A DNA stretch of 64,000 nt, from contig MU119284.1 of the NCBI GenBank assembly GCA_014904845.1, forward strand, positions 1 through 64,000. The letters run 5' to 3'. The stretch comes from Acephala macrosclerotiorum (lineage: Eukaryota > Ascomycota > Leotiomycetes > Helotiales > Mollisiaceae). The notes under the pieces were generated by a model. The model ran no database searches. It saw only the letters and a list, made by a program, of their open reading frames with translations, and was not told where the DNA came from. Below, one piece after another: positions 45,553 through 58,105 of the stretch (position 1 is its first letter; each line of letters begins with the position of its first letter). The position numbers and the translations under genes were made by a program.

Positions 45553-46880
45553 TTGATACGACAGGACGGTACATACATATACGATAGAAAGGCATTGTAG
45601 CCTGAGGGTTGGGTTAGTGGAGTAAGGGTCTTCCATATCAGGGATATGGGAGGGGCATGGTTGGGGCGTTCATAGAGCATGCGCGATTGTTGGTTGTATA
45701 TATGTATGAACAGTGCACGAGTTTTCTTTCCGTTTCTTATACCCACATTCCTACTTTTTCTTCTTCTAGTCTCGTCATCATGTCGAAGTGCTTTCAGCCC
45801 GAGTGGGAGTTTTAGACGGGGAAGAGCTTACTCTCCGTCGCTTCAATGTCAGTCGCTCCTTCCAACATCGGATCGCAGGATTGTTTTGTTGCATTTCGAG
45901 AGGACAACTGTCCCTTCCCCATTCAATCATCGAGAAATTCTGTTGCGCGTCTCAACGTCCCTTCTTCCTTCCTTCCCACTTTAGATATTTCTCCTGCCAC
46001 CAATCCACATTCTCCAATGTCCAGCCAGAAGTCGGACATCGGGAGCTTTTGTTGCATATCATCTCAATGTTCTAGATCTGCTTCGACATTCAAAAAGAGA
46101 TTTGTTGCATGTCGACTTAAGATTCTAGATCCTCCTCGACATTCAGACTGTTTCTGTTGCCCATTGCAGGCGGCAGAATGTCCCTTCCCCTAATGTTCCT
46201 TCCTCTCTCAACATCCCTCCCCCTCTCAATCTCCCTTCCTCTTTCAGTACTCAAAGAAACCCAGATGCGCGTCGACTCAATGCCCTATAAGTTCCTCGAC
46301 ATTTATTTTTGCATATCGCGACCCCGCATCCCGCAAATCTCGTCATCCTATTCTTCCATACTCTTTCATTTGCATGTTGCACATCACACCTCATCTAACC
46401 TCTTCCCTTACCTCCCTCACATCCATACCCTCATCCTCAAACCCTCATCACAAACCTCCTCTGACTCATATCCAAAATCTGGTCCTGAATCTTAGGGTGA
46501 AGATATACTTTCCGCTAAGACAAGCGTCCCAGCTTTTTATAACCAAAGATTTCCAGGATTGTTCTGCTAAATAAGTATATACAGTTGAGTTATCGTGTGA
46601 GTCATTTGTGAGTCAGATGAAAAGCTTAGAAAGAGGTGGAAGGGAGCTGAGGGAAGGAAGCAATTTGTTGCATATCCTGGGAAGGGGAAGAGGGGGTATT
46701 TATGCCTTTGACGATAGTTAAAGGTTTCCTGCTAGGGGAAAAAAGTCCACGTAGAGTTTACGTAATAAAACGTGATATTTTTGAAAAATTTATATCACGT
46801 TTTTGCGCCAAGGTTTTGCCAAGAAACGCCAAGATGTGTCGCTTTTGGCACTTAGCGCTCCCGTAGTTTAGAGCTCTCTA
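45553..46880. other. intergenic with imperfect TTTGTTGCAT repeats
   Basis: No gene recognised. The stretch 45880-46680 holds several scattered TGTTGC(AT) units in C/T-rich sequence. A small hairpin CGTGATAT...ATATCACG lies at 46771-46799. Confidence 0.45.
46047..46144. repeat. two imperfect 46-base tandem units
   Basis: Units 46047-46091 and 46098-46144 share TTTGTTGCAT, TCTAGATC and TCGACATTC at the same spacing. Partial copies occur at about 45885, 45940, 46152 and 46660. Confidence 0.6.
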
Positions 46881-48880
46881 TTCCCTCGTCCGGTGAGACA
46901 TTACTAGCGTCGCAAAGGGGGCTTGCACAGACAGCATAGCATAAAATTATGTACCTTTGCATATAAATTTACTAGTACTGTACAACGTTCGTATAAATCG
47001 CGTTTTGCGCGCATTTTACTTACGCGCTTACAATAGAGCTTCCTTTTACGCAATCAAAGAAGCAAACAACTTAGTCTCTTGAGAATATACTCTTCACTTT
47101 TGGACCAATTACAAACGTTTTTTACGAGCTTTTTCGCTTTGAATTTAAGCAAATCGTAAGAGTACTTTTTTTTCTTTTCTTCTTATTAAAACTACACTTA
47201 ATCGATTATTTTAATTTGTTTTTTACTCGCGAGTTTTACTATACGATTATTACGAATATTAATCGATACGCGAATATATAGAAATTGCGTGTAATACAGA
47301 AAAGGATACGAGAATAGACAGATCTATTTATAGAAAAATTGTATATCTTTCTTGAAATGATTATATATATAAGTATATACGAGGAGTTTCGATTTAATAT
47401 ATATTAAAATTAGAATTTTAATATAAAGTCTTTATACTCAATTTCGAACTATATATTATTATTTTGTTTCGAATAAATCAAACGTTATTTCTATATTTCG
47501 TACTTTAAAAATAATAAAAAAACAAAATATTATTTATTATCTAATAAAATATAGTAGTATAAATTTAAGTCTCTAGTTTTATTAATACAAACTTTTTTTT
47601 AACGATATTATTTTCTATTTTTTGAAATTAGTATTAATAAATTTATAGTATAGTATTTTAATAAATATATTTTTTTTTTTTTTTATTTTTTTTATTTCGT
47701 AATTTTACTAATTACTTTAAATCTTTATATACGTATAAAATGTCGAACAAATCAATAAAGTAAAATTATAAAATCTATAAAATTGCAAATTACGAATATA
47801 TATACAATTAAATTTGAAGTTTACGAGAAAAAAAATTATAAAATATAGTTTTTTATTTAGAATTTATTTTTATCGATTTTCTTGTATATAATTTTATACT
47901 TTTTTTATTACGTCGATATTTTACGATATATTTTAATAATTATTTTACATCGATACTTTTATTCTTAGAACTACGAACTTGTAATTTTAGTATTATTAGA
48001 ATTACAAGATTATATTAAAAGTTTTTATAGAAATTAATAAAGTTTAAAAAGCGTTTTATTATAAAATTTGAATAAAATACTTTTTTTGTATTTATAATTC
48101 GAAACGTTCTTTATTTGATTTGATAAGATAATAATATTGTTTTTAGTTTAAATACTATTTATATAGTAAATAAAGTAAAAAACTTTAAAAAAAAGACTAA
48201 AAAGCGTTTTACAAAAACGTCAACAAATGAACGAATTGTAAAAAAAGTTTTTAAGAATAATTATATAAAAAACTTATATATTTCTCGCTTTATTAACGAT
48301 TATAATTATTATATAAAAAGCGTAAATCTTGCGAATCAATTTAAAGAAACGTACGAAATATACAAATTTACTTTTAGAATTTGATAATTTTTATTTTATT
48401 AGTTAATCGATATAATTTGTATTAACGTTTACAAACTATATTTATTAATAGTAAATAAACGTCTTTTTACGTATTTACAGTTTAAAATAAAGTTTTATTA
48501 TAAGTTTTTAAATTACTTTAAAAAAATCAAATTACAAAACTTACGAACAAAACTAAAAAACAAAAAAGTATTCAATTTTGATCTCGTGCACTTGTACTAC
48601 TAGAAAAAACGTTCTAAACAAAGTATTTGTACGTAGTATTTTTATCAATTGAAGTACGAAAAACTTTTGAATAAAAAACTAAAAAGTATAGTAAAACGCT
48701 CAATTACTAAGTACTCTTTTTGTGATGTGCCGTTGTATAGAAAAAGAGAGTACTGAACGCGATATTATTTAAGTAATGTAGCTTACTAATAAATTTGTAT
48801 ACAAAGGTACATAATTTTATACTATGCTGTCTGTGCAAGCCCCCCTTGCGACGCTAGTAATGTTTCACCGGACGAGGGGA
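46881..48880. mobile_element. 2000-base AT-rich element with long inverted repeats
   Basis: Left end TTCCCTCGTCCGGTGAGACATT... and right end complement TCCCCTCGTCCGGTGAAACATT... stay similar for more than 100 bases (through GCTTGCACAGACAGCATAG). Differences are almost all transitions. TA dinucleotides flank both ends (46879-46880, 48881-48882), which fits a TA-target DNA transposon. The interior is extremely AT-rich with no open frame of note, consistent with RIP. The transposase family cannot be read. Confidence 0.82.
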
Positions 48881-51852
48881 TAAAGCTCCTCGTAGAGCAG
48901 TTTTAGTCCCACGTAAAAAGAGGTTGTAGAAAGGGAACGCCCCTACTCGCGCCGGCGGAGCCGGTGCGAATAAAAAATCTAAAAAGTTTTATAATAAATT
49001 CAAGTCGTCAAAGGCAGGGCATGGCGCGAGGCACGAGGGACATCCCACTATACGATTGTTACTAGGAGGGGAGGGCTCACGTGACTCCACCATACTCGTC
49101 CTTTTTGGATGGTGTCTGGGCTGTCTTTGCCTGGGGACAGGAGAAGTGTTTCACGGGTCTTTTTGGGTGAGGAGGGTCTTTGGGTTGTGGTGGCCAGTGT
49201 GACTTTCTCTTCCCTGGTAGAAGGTTGAGCTGGGCTTTTCTTCACGTCCCACACAACACGAGGCTTCCCAGGTCGGCACGCCTCATCTGCCATTCTTCGC
49301 ATACTTCTCAGCCTCAACATTCTTTTCATTAACTCGCTGCAAACACTTCCTCCGCCTTCCTCTTCCAGCTTGTCTGCAATTTTCACATGTGAACATCACA
49401 TGACACTCTCACCCGGTCCTTCCCGTCCCGATTTCTCCTCGGTACATAGCTCAACACCTGGTTTCTCTTTTCCGCTTCCTCGCCCTTCTGAACAGAGGGA
49501 ATCCTTTTCCGCTGTTGCACATCGCATTTTCCGTCCTCGATCCGAAACTCTCGAAAAGTAAAGTTCGTGCTTCGGATCTATGTGAGTTTGTCAGATGTCG
49601 GGTAGGGGACTCGGATCGGGTGACGTTCGTGGCGAAATTTTGATAGATGGATGGATCGTTTGTTTGTGCGATTAGAAGTTGATGATGGGTTTAGGGGATA
49701 TTGTGGGGATCGATGGGCGTGGAGGTAGTGAGAGAAGGTAGATGGAGTTCGAATTCGTGAAGTGATTCGATCATCTTTGAGAGCTTGGGAAGTGTTTCAC
49801 GGTCACTGCCTCCTTGAAATTTCTGCTTGCTTTAAGCTTATATGTTTCTATGTAGATGAACGGCTGTGGATGAGGTTGAGATATAGCATGATTACATTGT
49901 GGCAAAGCAACTTTTCGACGAGCTTTTTCTGCAGAGCCATCGAGAGGATCCATGAAGGTGACCTTCCTTAAATCTTCAAAGCTACGCGCCGTCTAATCAA
50001 TGAATTCCAGACTCATTTCATCCTATACAAGTTGCACATTCCCTAAAGTTCCAGTCGATTCTCGGCGTATAGGTTCTGTAAGAGCTTGGTTTCTTGAGCT
50101 TGACGGCAGTTTTGAATTTGATGATATTAATGCCTCGCTTTGGCATTGAATTTAAAGACCCCTAGGTAACCCGTTTCTAGATCAATTAGGAGTTCTAAAA
50201 CGTCCAAAGAACATTTACTTTAACGCTCGTCGTGTCCTCGACTAGCCAGGTCGGTCCTTTTTGATTATCTTGTTCATGAACTTGTCTATGACGGGGTCAA
50301 GTCTGCAATGTGTCTGCTCGAGAGAAAGGAGCGAGATTATATACTATAATGCGAGTTTGCTTTTACGAGAATTTTTGAATAGCTCTGATTTATTTATCAC
50401 TTTTATTAGCTATTTTGTTTTGGTGGTTGTCCAAATGAGTCTACTTTGTAAAACTTTATGAGAGGAATGCAGGGCATAATGCGGGGTAATCAATGTTTCG
50501 AAAGCGTGTTCAATTGCTGCATTTTCAATCCCTTATACAATCATTGCTTGATTAAAGAACTGGAGGTTCATATGGATAGAAACTACGACCATAAGCTTTC
50601 AAATGAGATAAGTATAAGTAATTATTTGAGATAGTTATTCGCGATGATATTTGTTTTCCAAGTCGAGGTTCGCTGAAATAGGGGATTGGGATCAGATAGT
50701 ATACTACTATTGGCTGCGTCAAACGACCAGGTAGAAAACCCCAATGAAGCTGAAGACGAGCTTTTTTTAAGGGGCCTGGTCGGATTGGGAAGCGTCGAGA
50801 ACATCCTACGAAAGCATGCTCCAGACTTTTATTCAAAAAATAAACAGGTGAGAGCGCGGGCGGCTAAAGAAGCCTTCTAATTGGGCGCTCTCATTTGTGA
50901 TTGGGTCTGCCAAGGAATGGGCGCTGGGGGTGCTAAGGCTCGGGTGAGCCGCAGCAAGCCCGCTCTTATTTCCGCAATTCCCTTTATGCTTGTGCCTGCC
51001 TGCCCGCCCGCCCGCACGTACAACGCCTGCGTATGAGGCCCTGCTTAAACCAAACTTTTGATTTTAGAATGATTCTTTTTATCCTCATTTTTTTTAACGT
51101 TGATATTTAAGAAAATAGATTTGAAACCACGTTTAAAGCACGTCTAACAAAAAAAATTCAAGTGGCCCAAAGCATTCCAAAAGACAAAGGCCCCCTACAA
51201 GTGCTCGGAATCTCCTCTGGTGGCCTCAACCCTTGATTTCAACCTTTATAAGTATTCGGAATCTCTTCGGGTAGCTTCAACTTCGCATAAAGGTATACGG
51301 AGGCTTATTTACCCATTTTACGCAGTCTCAAAATCCTTGCAATAGCTTAAAGTGGATGTTTTCAAGCTTTGTAATTGGTTCCTCAAAAAGTCGGGAGTAA
51401 AAGTCTGGAGCACTGCTTTCGTAGGGCATCCACATGAACTCGAGAGTTTTGTTGGGAAATGCAGAAGCCAGCGTGCAAGCGAAATATTGAAATGCGGGGC
51501 TGAGTACGTACTCACTGTTCTTCGCTCTCATGACGACGTCAGCATCCGATTTACCGATTTGATTGATTGAGTTATTGACCATATTGGGATAAGCTCGGTT
51601 AACTTTTCAAGAAACCCATGCGATTTGTGCGATTGAACTCAATTGGGTGCCTCGCCGTTATAGCGGCGTAGCTCGTGAGTAAGCTGACGAAGTCCCCTCC
51701 TGTGCGGCATACAAGTATACATTTACCCAGCTGCACTTCTGTAACGAGACCTTTTCCTCTACTTGTACTTCAAATCCTCACCTGCTCTTCTCAAACGTTC
51801 CTCTGAATACAACCTGATTTTCCTAGCCAGCTTTGTTCCACAAGATTGAATC
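48881..51852. other. 3 kb without a convincing gene
   Basis: A 112-residue minus-strand frame (49048-49386, MKIADKLEEEGGGSVC...) is basic and Ser/Thr-rich and could be real. An 84-residue minus-strand frame (51328-51582, MVNNSINQIGKSDADVVMRA...) looks protein-like but has no domain. Imperfect direct repeats of CGGAATCTC(T/C)TC(T/G)GG lie at 51208 and 51260. A CCCG-rich run is at 51001-51016. Confidence 0.4.
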
Positions 51853-53975
51853 ATGGCAGACAATTCGCACCCACGGCCTACAACAGTAGTGCCATCTGAT
51901 GAGGCTGACATTGTGGATACTGACTTCCTCATCGTTGGAGCGGGCATCGCTGGGAGTGCGCTTGCATCCTTTTTAGCATCCTATGGTACGGATAATAAAG
52001 TCACGACGCTAATCTTCAGATAATAACAGTTGTTTAGGGTTAAAAGCGATCATGATATCCAATACTCTAGGAACGTCAGAAACTCCTCGAGCTCACCTAC
52101 TAAACATGGCTGGAATGGGTAAAACACCGCAAAACCTCCCGCTATATCTGCACAGAGTATGCTTACTATACTTCAGAGTGTTTACGTCATATTGGTCTTG
52201 AAGAAGATTGTTTGAAGGTTGGATACGGAGGAGATGCCTTATCAACAATAAGATGGTGTCGTAGTATGGTAGGGGAAGAATTTGCCAGGGTTCACGCCTG
52301 GGGAGCTGCACCATCACAAGCGGTTAGTAAATGGAAAACCCCCCCAGCTTCAGGAAACCCACTCATTAATCTATGTCTAGGGCGCAATGGAGGCAGCAAG
52401 TCCCTGTCGACCCCTCGATCTCCCACAAACGGAACTTGAACCAATTTTGGTACGCTACGCAACCCACCATGGTGTTTCCTGCCTCTTCAATACATCATTC
52501 GTCGACTTTAGCAGAGATTCCAACTTTGTCGTCAGTACAGTCAAAAACAATGTATCACGACAAACCTTCCGGATCCGGTCCCGCTATCTTTTTGGGTGCG
52601 ACGGCGCTCGAAGTTTAATCACCCGCTCATTGAATATCTCATTCTCTAAGAACCCGTCTATGGGAGTAGCATACAATGTACTTTTCAATGCTGATCTCGG
52701 TCATGTTATGAGCTACAACAAGGGACATCTCCACTGGATCATGCAGCCAGGTAAAGAACATAAGTTTGGACTGGCTCCTGTGATGCGTATGGTCAAGCCA
52801 TGGAAACAGTGGATTTTGGTTTGCTTCCCGCAACCTGGAGTCACAATTGAGGATTTTCAGACATCACCGCAAACGAATGACGCGCTGGTTCAGCATGTCA
52901 AGGAAGCTATTGGGGATCTCACCATTCCGGTGGAGATTCTTTCCGTATCAGGTTGGAAGATCAATGATACAGTGGCAGAAACTTACTCCGATGGTGGCAA
53001 CATGTAAGTGATCAGTGACCTCAGCTATCTTCTCGTGACACTAACCCATGGACAGTTTTTGCCTTGGAGATGCCGTCCATCGCCATCCTCCTGTTTATGG
53101 TCTGGGAAGCAACACTTGTATACAAGATGCTTATAACCTTGCCTGGAAAGTCGCATATGTCACGAAGGGCTTCGCAGGCAGTGCGCTTCTTGATTCCTAC
53201 AGCGAAGAACGCCAACCCGTGGGTCACACCATAGTCAAGGAAGCGAATGCAGGATTACGAGCCCATTCAAAAGTATGGGAAAGCTTAGGGATGTTTGGCG
53301 ACTCCATTGAGGAGCGACTAAAGCAGAATGCAGAACTGTCGGAATCAACTGCAGCTGGGGTAGCAAGGCGTGCACAATTGTCCGCGGCCGTTAAGAATGC
53401 CAGAGCGGAGGCTGATAGCTTTGGGATTATGATGAATCAGTGGTACAAGTCAAATGCTGTGTTTCTCGAGGACGAGGGTCCAAGACCACCATTGATTGGT
53501 GATCCGATTACTGTTGTCAATATCAGCACATACCCAGGGAATCGACTACCTCACTCCTGGTAAGTCAAATTCTTGGGGCATTGTACCCTACCTGTCTAAA
53601 AGTATGAAGCAAATACACTAACTCCAAGATCGTGGAAACAGGTTAAGCCAAGGCGTCTCGCATAAACCAATTTCTACTACTGATTTGGCGGGCGATGGGT
53701 CCTTTTGCTTGCTCACTGGCCACGGTGGGGATGCATGGAAGCAAGCTGCTACTAAAGCCGCTACTATTCTCAACATTCCGATCCGCTCTTTCTCCATTGG
53801 CTGGGGACTAGACTACCATGACATTTATCTCGATTGGCATGTTCGAAGACAGATCGAAGAGGAAGGGTGCATCCTTGTCCGACCAGACGGATTCGTGGCG
53901 TGGCGATCTTCGAAGATGATTGCGGACTGTGAGGGAAAGCTGTTGCGTGTTTTAAAGTATGTTTTGTCGAGATGA
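51853..53975 (+). CDS. FAD-dependent aromatic monooxygenase (PHBH/phenol hydroxylase type)
   Basis: Six exons (51853-51985, 52038-52118, 52177-52322, 52381-53003, 53056-53559, 53642-53975) join in frame to 606 residues. Motifs of the class A flavin monooxygenases are all present: the GxGxxG Rossmann turn VGAGIAG at about 28-34, the DG motif FGCDGAR at about 191-197, and the GD motif GDAVHRHPP at about 332-340. The C-terminal region ends in a thioredoxin-like dimerisation fold (FCLLTGHGGDAWKQAA..., LVRPDGFVAWRS), as in phenol 2-monooxygenase relatives. It would hydroxylate an aromatic or polyketide substrate using NAD(P)H and O2. No signal peptide. All splice junctions use GT-AG with CTAAC or CTGAC-like branch sites. 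No core biosynthetic gene is adjacent, so a catabolic role is equally possible. Confidence 0.92.
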
Positions 53976-54027
53976 GGCAGGATTTAAATGGTAAGGGAGA
54001 TACGTTCCTGGAAATTTCGAAGCTTAA

Positions 54028-54276
54028 CGAGCCTGGGATCATAAGTCGTGTTTTCTAGGCATTTTTTAGGGCATTTTTAAGCGACGAAAACTAAACTTGA
54101 CGACTTTACTTTAAAAGTATAAAGTCCGCACAAATCAGAATTATTCGAACTTATATGACGAGATTTATAAAAAGCTATAATAAGTTTATAAAGATCGGGA
54201 TTTGGTCTTAGCGTTCATTTGTTAGCGAAAAGGCCCGAAGAGCCCTGTAAAACACAGACTTATAATCCCAGGCTCG
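54028..54276. mobile_element. PIF/Harbinger-like MITE, copy 2
   Basis: Ends CGAGCCTGGGATCATAAGTC and the complement ...CTTATAATCCCAGGCTCG. TAA duplicated on both sides (54025-54027, 54277-54279). The interior shares the AAAGTATAAA and TAGCGTT(C/T)ATTTGTTAGCGA blocks with the copy at 17026. It inserted just 3' of the monooxygenase stop codon. Confidence 0.88.
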
Positions 54277-54279
54277 TAA

Positions 54280-54785
54280 GTCTACCGTAACTCATGATGA
54301 AGGGCCTGAAGAACGCCAAAAGTGGCTTTCTACAGCGCTACCCCTACCTGAGTCCAGCGATGTCATCGCTAAATACTCAGGTTGTGACACGCTGAAGCTC
54401 CCTAAAATAACGGATTCTGTGCTGAAAGCCTCACGCGAGATGTTAGCGAAGCACGCGCTAAATTTACCCCTAATTTTGCCCCTCATCAAGCTTCCCCCTT
54501 TCCATTTCTTGACCATTATATCCTCCGGTTCTATCGACTCTCATAAGCATCCGAATCCCAGAAATCTTCTCATCCTTTTGAAAACACACGGGCGGATACG
54601 ACCTTAAAAACTCTCGGAGGATTCAAAAGGGCCACGGCGCAGATTAAATACCCATGACAGATGGTGGCTGCGCCTCTGAATGTGCCTCGCCAACGAACCT
54701 TCAGATCGGGCATGATTCCGGCGCAGCAGAAGCTTAAAAGCCGAGGGTTCCCCAAAAATCCACATGCAAGGCACAATACGAAATT
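54280..54785. other. intergenic, nothing recognised
   Basis: Between the MITE and the next gene; only short frames. Confidence 0.5.
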
Positions 54786-55834
54786 ATGATATTTCTTTGC
54801 CACGTGATCATCGCCTCCATCGTCGTTGGTGGAGTGGCTGCTGATGGCTTCAATAGTGAGTACTTGTGTGCTTCATTCGATTTCCATGCTGTTCAATGTA
54901 CAGGTTCCCCTGACTCATCACAGTTCTTATTTTAGAATACTGATCGTGCATCAACAGAATCAAGCTGCCCGTGGACGGAATTCCTCGACTTCAATAACAC
55001 CAATGTTGCCGCGCTTGCTCCATGCTCCGTTTTCAACTACCACTGCCCTATCAACGGCACTGAAGAGTTGATGGAATACAATTCCACAACCGGGCCAGCT
55101 CCAAACACCTGTGAACCATACGGTTATAACCTCGCCATATCCCACGATTCCGATGTAACCGGATCCTTGTCAATCCCTGGAGTCGCCTCTGCATTGCAAG
55201 CATTCTTCTACGGTGTATGGCCATGGACCGACCGTTTTAACCAAACTTACAGTACCCCTGGGTACCCATTGAATATCACGAGTTTGGCGCTGCCAGATCT
55301 TGTCACTATTACCAGTTATGGTGGTTTCGGGATCGAGTTGGCGGACAAGATTGAAAGTTTGCAACTCCCGAAATTGACGAACATCTCACTTGGGGCCATA
55401 GATATTGACCTCTCGGGGAGCAATCCGCCAGCCATCAATTTATCTTTTCCAAGTTTGTATTTTGTTGCCAATGGGATCTCTCTGACGGGCAACATTGATG
55501 CGTAAGTACTCTTCTTCCTAGTTCTTCTCAGCGAAGGCGGACCTGGAGCTGATTTTACCGTAGTGTTGATATTCCAGTCTTGAACTGGACAGTTGGAGTC
55601 AATGTCACCTCGACAGGAAACCTGGACTGTGTAGCTTTTGCTGCTAGTGTTGTGAATGCTACCTCTCTGCTGTTTACTAATGCGAATGGCTCGGTGGTTT
55701 GCAATTCAAAGAAGGCCAGTGTAACAACATTTAGAGCTTCTCACCCGACGAGTGGAAGCAGTCGAAAGCTCTACGCTAGCTGGGATCTCATAATGTTGAT
55801 GGGACTGGTTGGATATGCTAGCTTCGCATTGTAA
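54786..55834 (+). CDS. secreted N-glycosylated protein with GPI-like tail
   Basis: Exons 54786-54855, 54958-55501 and 55564-55834 give 294 residues. MIFLCHVIIASIVVGGVAAD is a signal peptide and the C-terminus (WDLIMLMGLVGYASFAL after a Ser/Gly-rich stretch) is a typical GPI-attachment signal. At least eight NXS/T sites are present (NNTN, NGTE, NSTT, NQTY, NITS, NISL, NWTV, NATS). Repeated beta-strand phrases (ITSLALPDLVTITSYG, LQLPKLTNISLG, NLSFPSLYFV) resemble the receptor-L/leucine-rich fold of Ecm33/Sps2-type wall proteins, but the protein is shorter than that family. Probably a cell-surface protein; function not known. Confidence 0.8.
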
Positions 55835-56435
55835 GAATTAGAGAAGGTGAGAATGTAATCAAGAACACCCCATAGATTCGGGGCCAATGCTCTGCGCTGG
55901 CTCGATGAACAGCGCTCCTTCCTTGATACCAGTGTCGAAGTTCTGCGGGCTGCGTGTTGAGTGTCGCCTTGACACTGAAATCTTTACAACTCACACAATA
56001 TGTCTCCCCAGGGACCTACAATAAAATACACTACACTCCCCTGCATCAAAAATGAGGTGAGGTGATACCTTATAGCCCATCTTTCCTCAATGAGGTCCTT
56101 CCCAGACTCCCCTCGTGTCATAAGGACACATCTTGAAAGTTAAGTATAATCATTCCATTTTATCCTTTTCTATTCACCTCAATCCTGATGACAGTTAGTG
56201 GAAATGTAAATGCTCAGCCTCGCCAATTCACCCCCTGTGCAGAGGCTTGAATGAAAACGGTGTCCTTTGCTTTCCATACCTTTTGACCCAAAATCAGCGC
56301 AAGTGAAACCGCATGTACCTGCATCTTTGTCCACGCCTGAGGCGACAACTTAATTGAAGGTTGTAGTAAAGAAAGTGTGTGGATTTTCTTGGAGTAGCAA
56401 AGACTCGCTATTTTTCTACCTTCTCAGGCGTCAAG
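55835..56435. other. intergenic between two secreted-protein genes
   Basis: Nothing recognised other than presumed promoter of the downstream gene. Confidence 0.5.
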
Positions 56436-57135
56436 ATGCCTTCTTTCAACCTTCAAGCCATTTGCCTCCTCGTCCTACTCCTCATCTCCTCTCCATTCGG
56501 CGCTCTTGCAATGCCCGTCTCCGACGCGGTTGCCGTTCGTCAAGATCCCTGCGGCGATATCGCAAGCTTCATCTCCCCCGTCACCTTCGACAGCCAGGGA
56601 CGCCAACACGTCAACCTTACCGCCTTTGACTCTGAAGATTCCACTGCCATTGCTGCTCGACAAGGATCTCAGCCTATCGACCTTCATCCATTCCAAACAG
56701 ATGCTGATGGAGAAATTGCCTGCTACGGTACGATATTGCACCAATGCACTATCCGATTCACTGACGACACATGTGGTGTTTCTCGAGTTATCCTCTACAG
56801 CTCCTTCTGTAAGCCTATTGCTGGCACTGTCGTTAACATGCGAGGTAAGTCATCACCGTGTTTCCTTCCAGCTCCATGTTCCCCTCATCAGTTGCATTAT
56901 TGAAGAATAATTGAAACTGATGCTCATACCAATAGTTGGTCAAACCATCCTCGACTCCATCCTTCCTTACACTATTGACATCGCCTGGCCTGGAAATCAG
57001 TTGGATCCTCCGACATTCTGGTACGCTGGGCAACACTTGACGCAAGCAGTGATTGGCGGAACTGTTACTGGGACCAACCCCGCACTCAATGGGTACTTCG
57101 TCAGCCGTATCTACCAGTTTACCTGCACCTTTTGA
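56436..57135 (+). CDS. small secreted six-cysteine protein
   Basis: Exons 56436-56844 and 56936-57135 give 202 residues. A strong signal peptide (LLVLLLISSPFGALA) is cleaved near residue 25. The mature part has six cysteines (39, 96, 104, 113, 125, 200), enough for three disulfides. There is no membrane segment or known domain. Size and cysteine content fit the broad class of fungal effector-like or surface proteins; that is a composition argument only. An upstream in-frame Met at 56379 would bury the signal peptide, so 56436 is preferred. Confidence 0.78.
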
Positions 57136-58079
57136 AGCAAGTATCGTGGATTTGTCGGTCTATTGGGACTCTGCTGGCCTTTCGGGAATGAGCACGAAAA
57201 CCGGTCAGTACATTGTTGCCATCCCTTTTCATCCCTTTCCTCTTCCGGTTGTTTTGAAAGTGGCCACGACTAACTTTTGTTCCTTCACAGACAGCAGCAC
57301 CAATCTCAGACTACTGGTCCCTTGGGTGAGGAGTGAATAAGAACATGGCATTGATTTGGCCGATCCACTTTGCCTTTCTGCGTTGCGTTGCGTTGCGTTG
57401 CATGCTGGTGTTGGCTTGTTATCAGCTTGCTCTAAACGTTCAGAATGCATTAATTCCCAACAATACCTTTCTTTCTTGCTTGACCTCCAATCTTGATCTT
57501 TATTTTGAGACTAATCATCCTCTAATTCTCCTTCCTCCACCTTGATAGCGATACTCTGAGTTCCTCTCCTCTCCTGATATCGGATCCAAAGATTCCTTCT
57601 CTGGTAAGGCGAGTCTCGAGACGGATGTCCATGGTGTTTTCAAGGCTGACGGCATGGAATCTTCCAACTTCAATCCTGCACCAGCCTGGCAGTAGATTGC
57701 GTAGTAATTAGCTGTGATCTGCGTTCAGGTATTTTGGACACTCTAATCACACTCTGCTGCAACTTTGTGGGGGAAAAGAAGACTAGCGGGCAGATATCTG
57801 ATACCGTCGCGACAAAATTTTACTTTTTGTTTGGAGAAAGGAAGCGAGTGATGCCTTATCCTAGCCTCCATACTATCTTCCTTCTCGGCTTTCCTCTCCC
57901 TCATAATGCTATCATTGTCATATCAGCTTCCCAATGACTTGATATGCTTCCTATTCATTTCAGTGCATGCTTTTTCAGTCTACCATCCAGTTCTCTTGTT
58001 GCTTTGTGTCGGGAATGCCGTAGCTGGAAATGCCGGATCACGTGTCAAGTGCGCTGGCGCACTTAATGAGACGATATAT

Positions 58080-58105
58080 GTCTCGTACGAAGCATCGTAC
58101 GAGAC
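58080..58105. repeat. perfect 11-base inverted repeat with 4-base loop
   Basis: GTCTCGTACGA, AGCA, TCGTACGAGAC: an exact hairpin with no coding context. It could be a terminator-like or regulator-binding palindrome. Confidence 0.85.
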
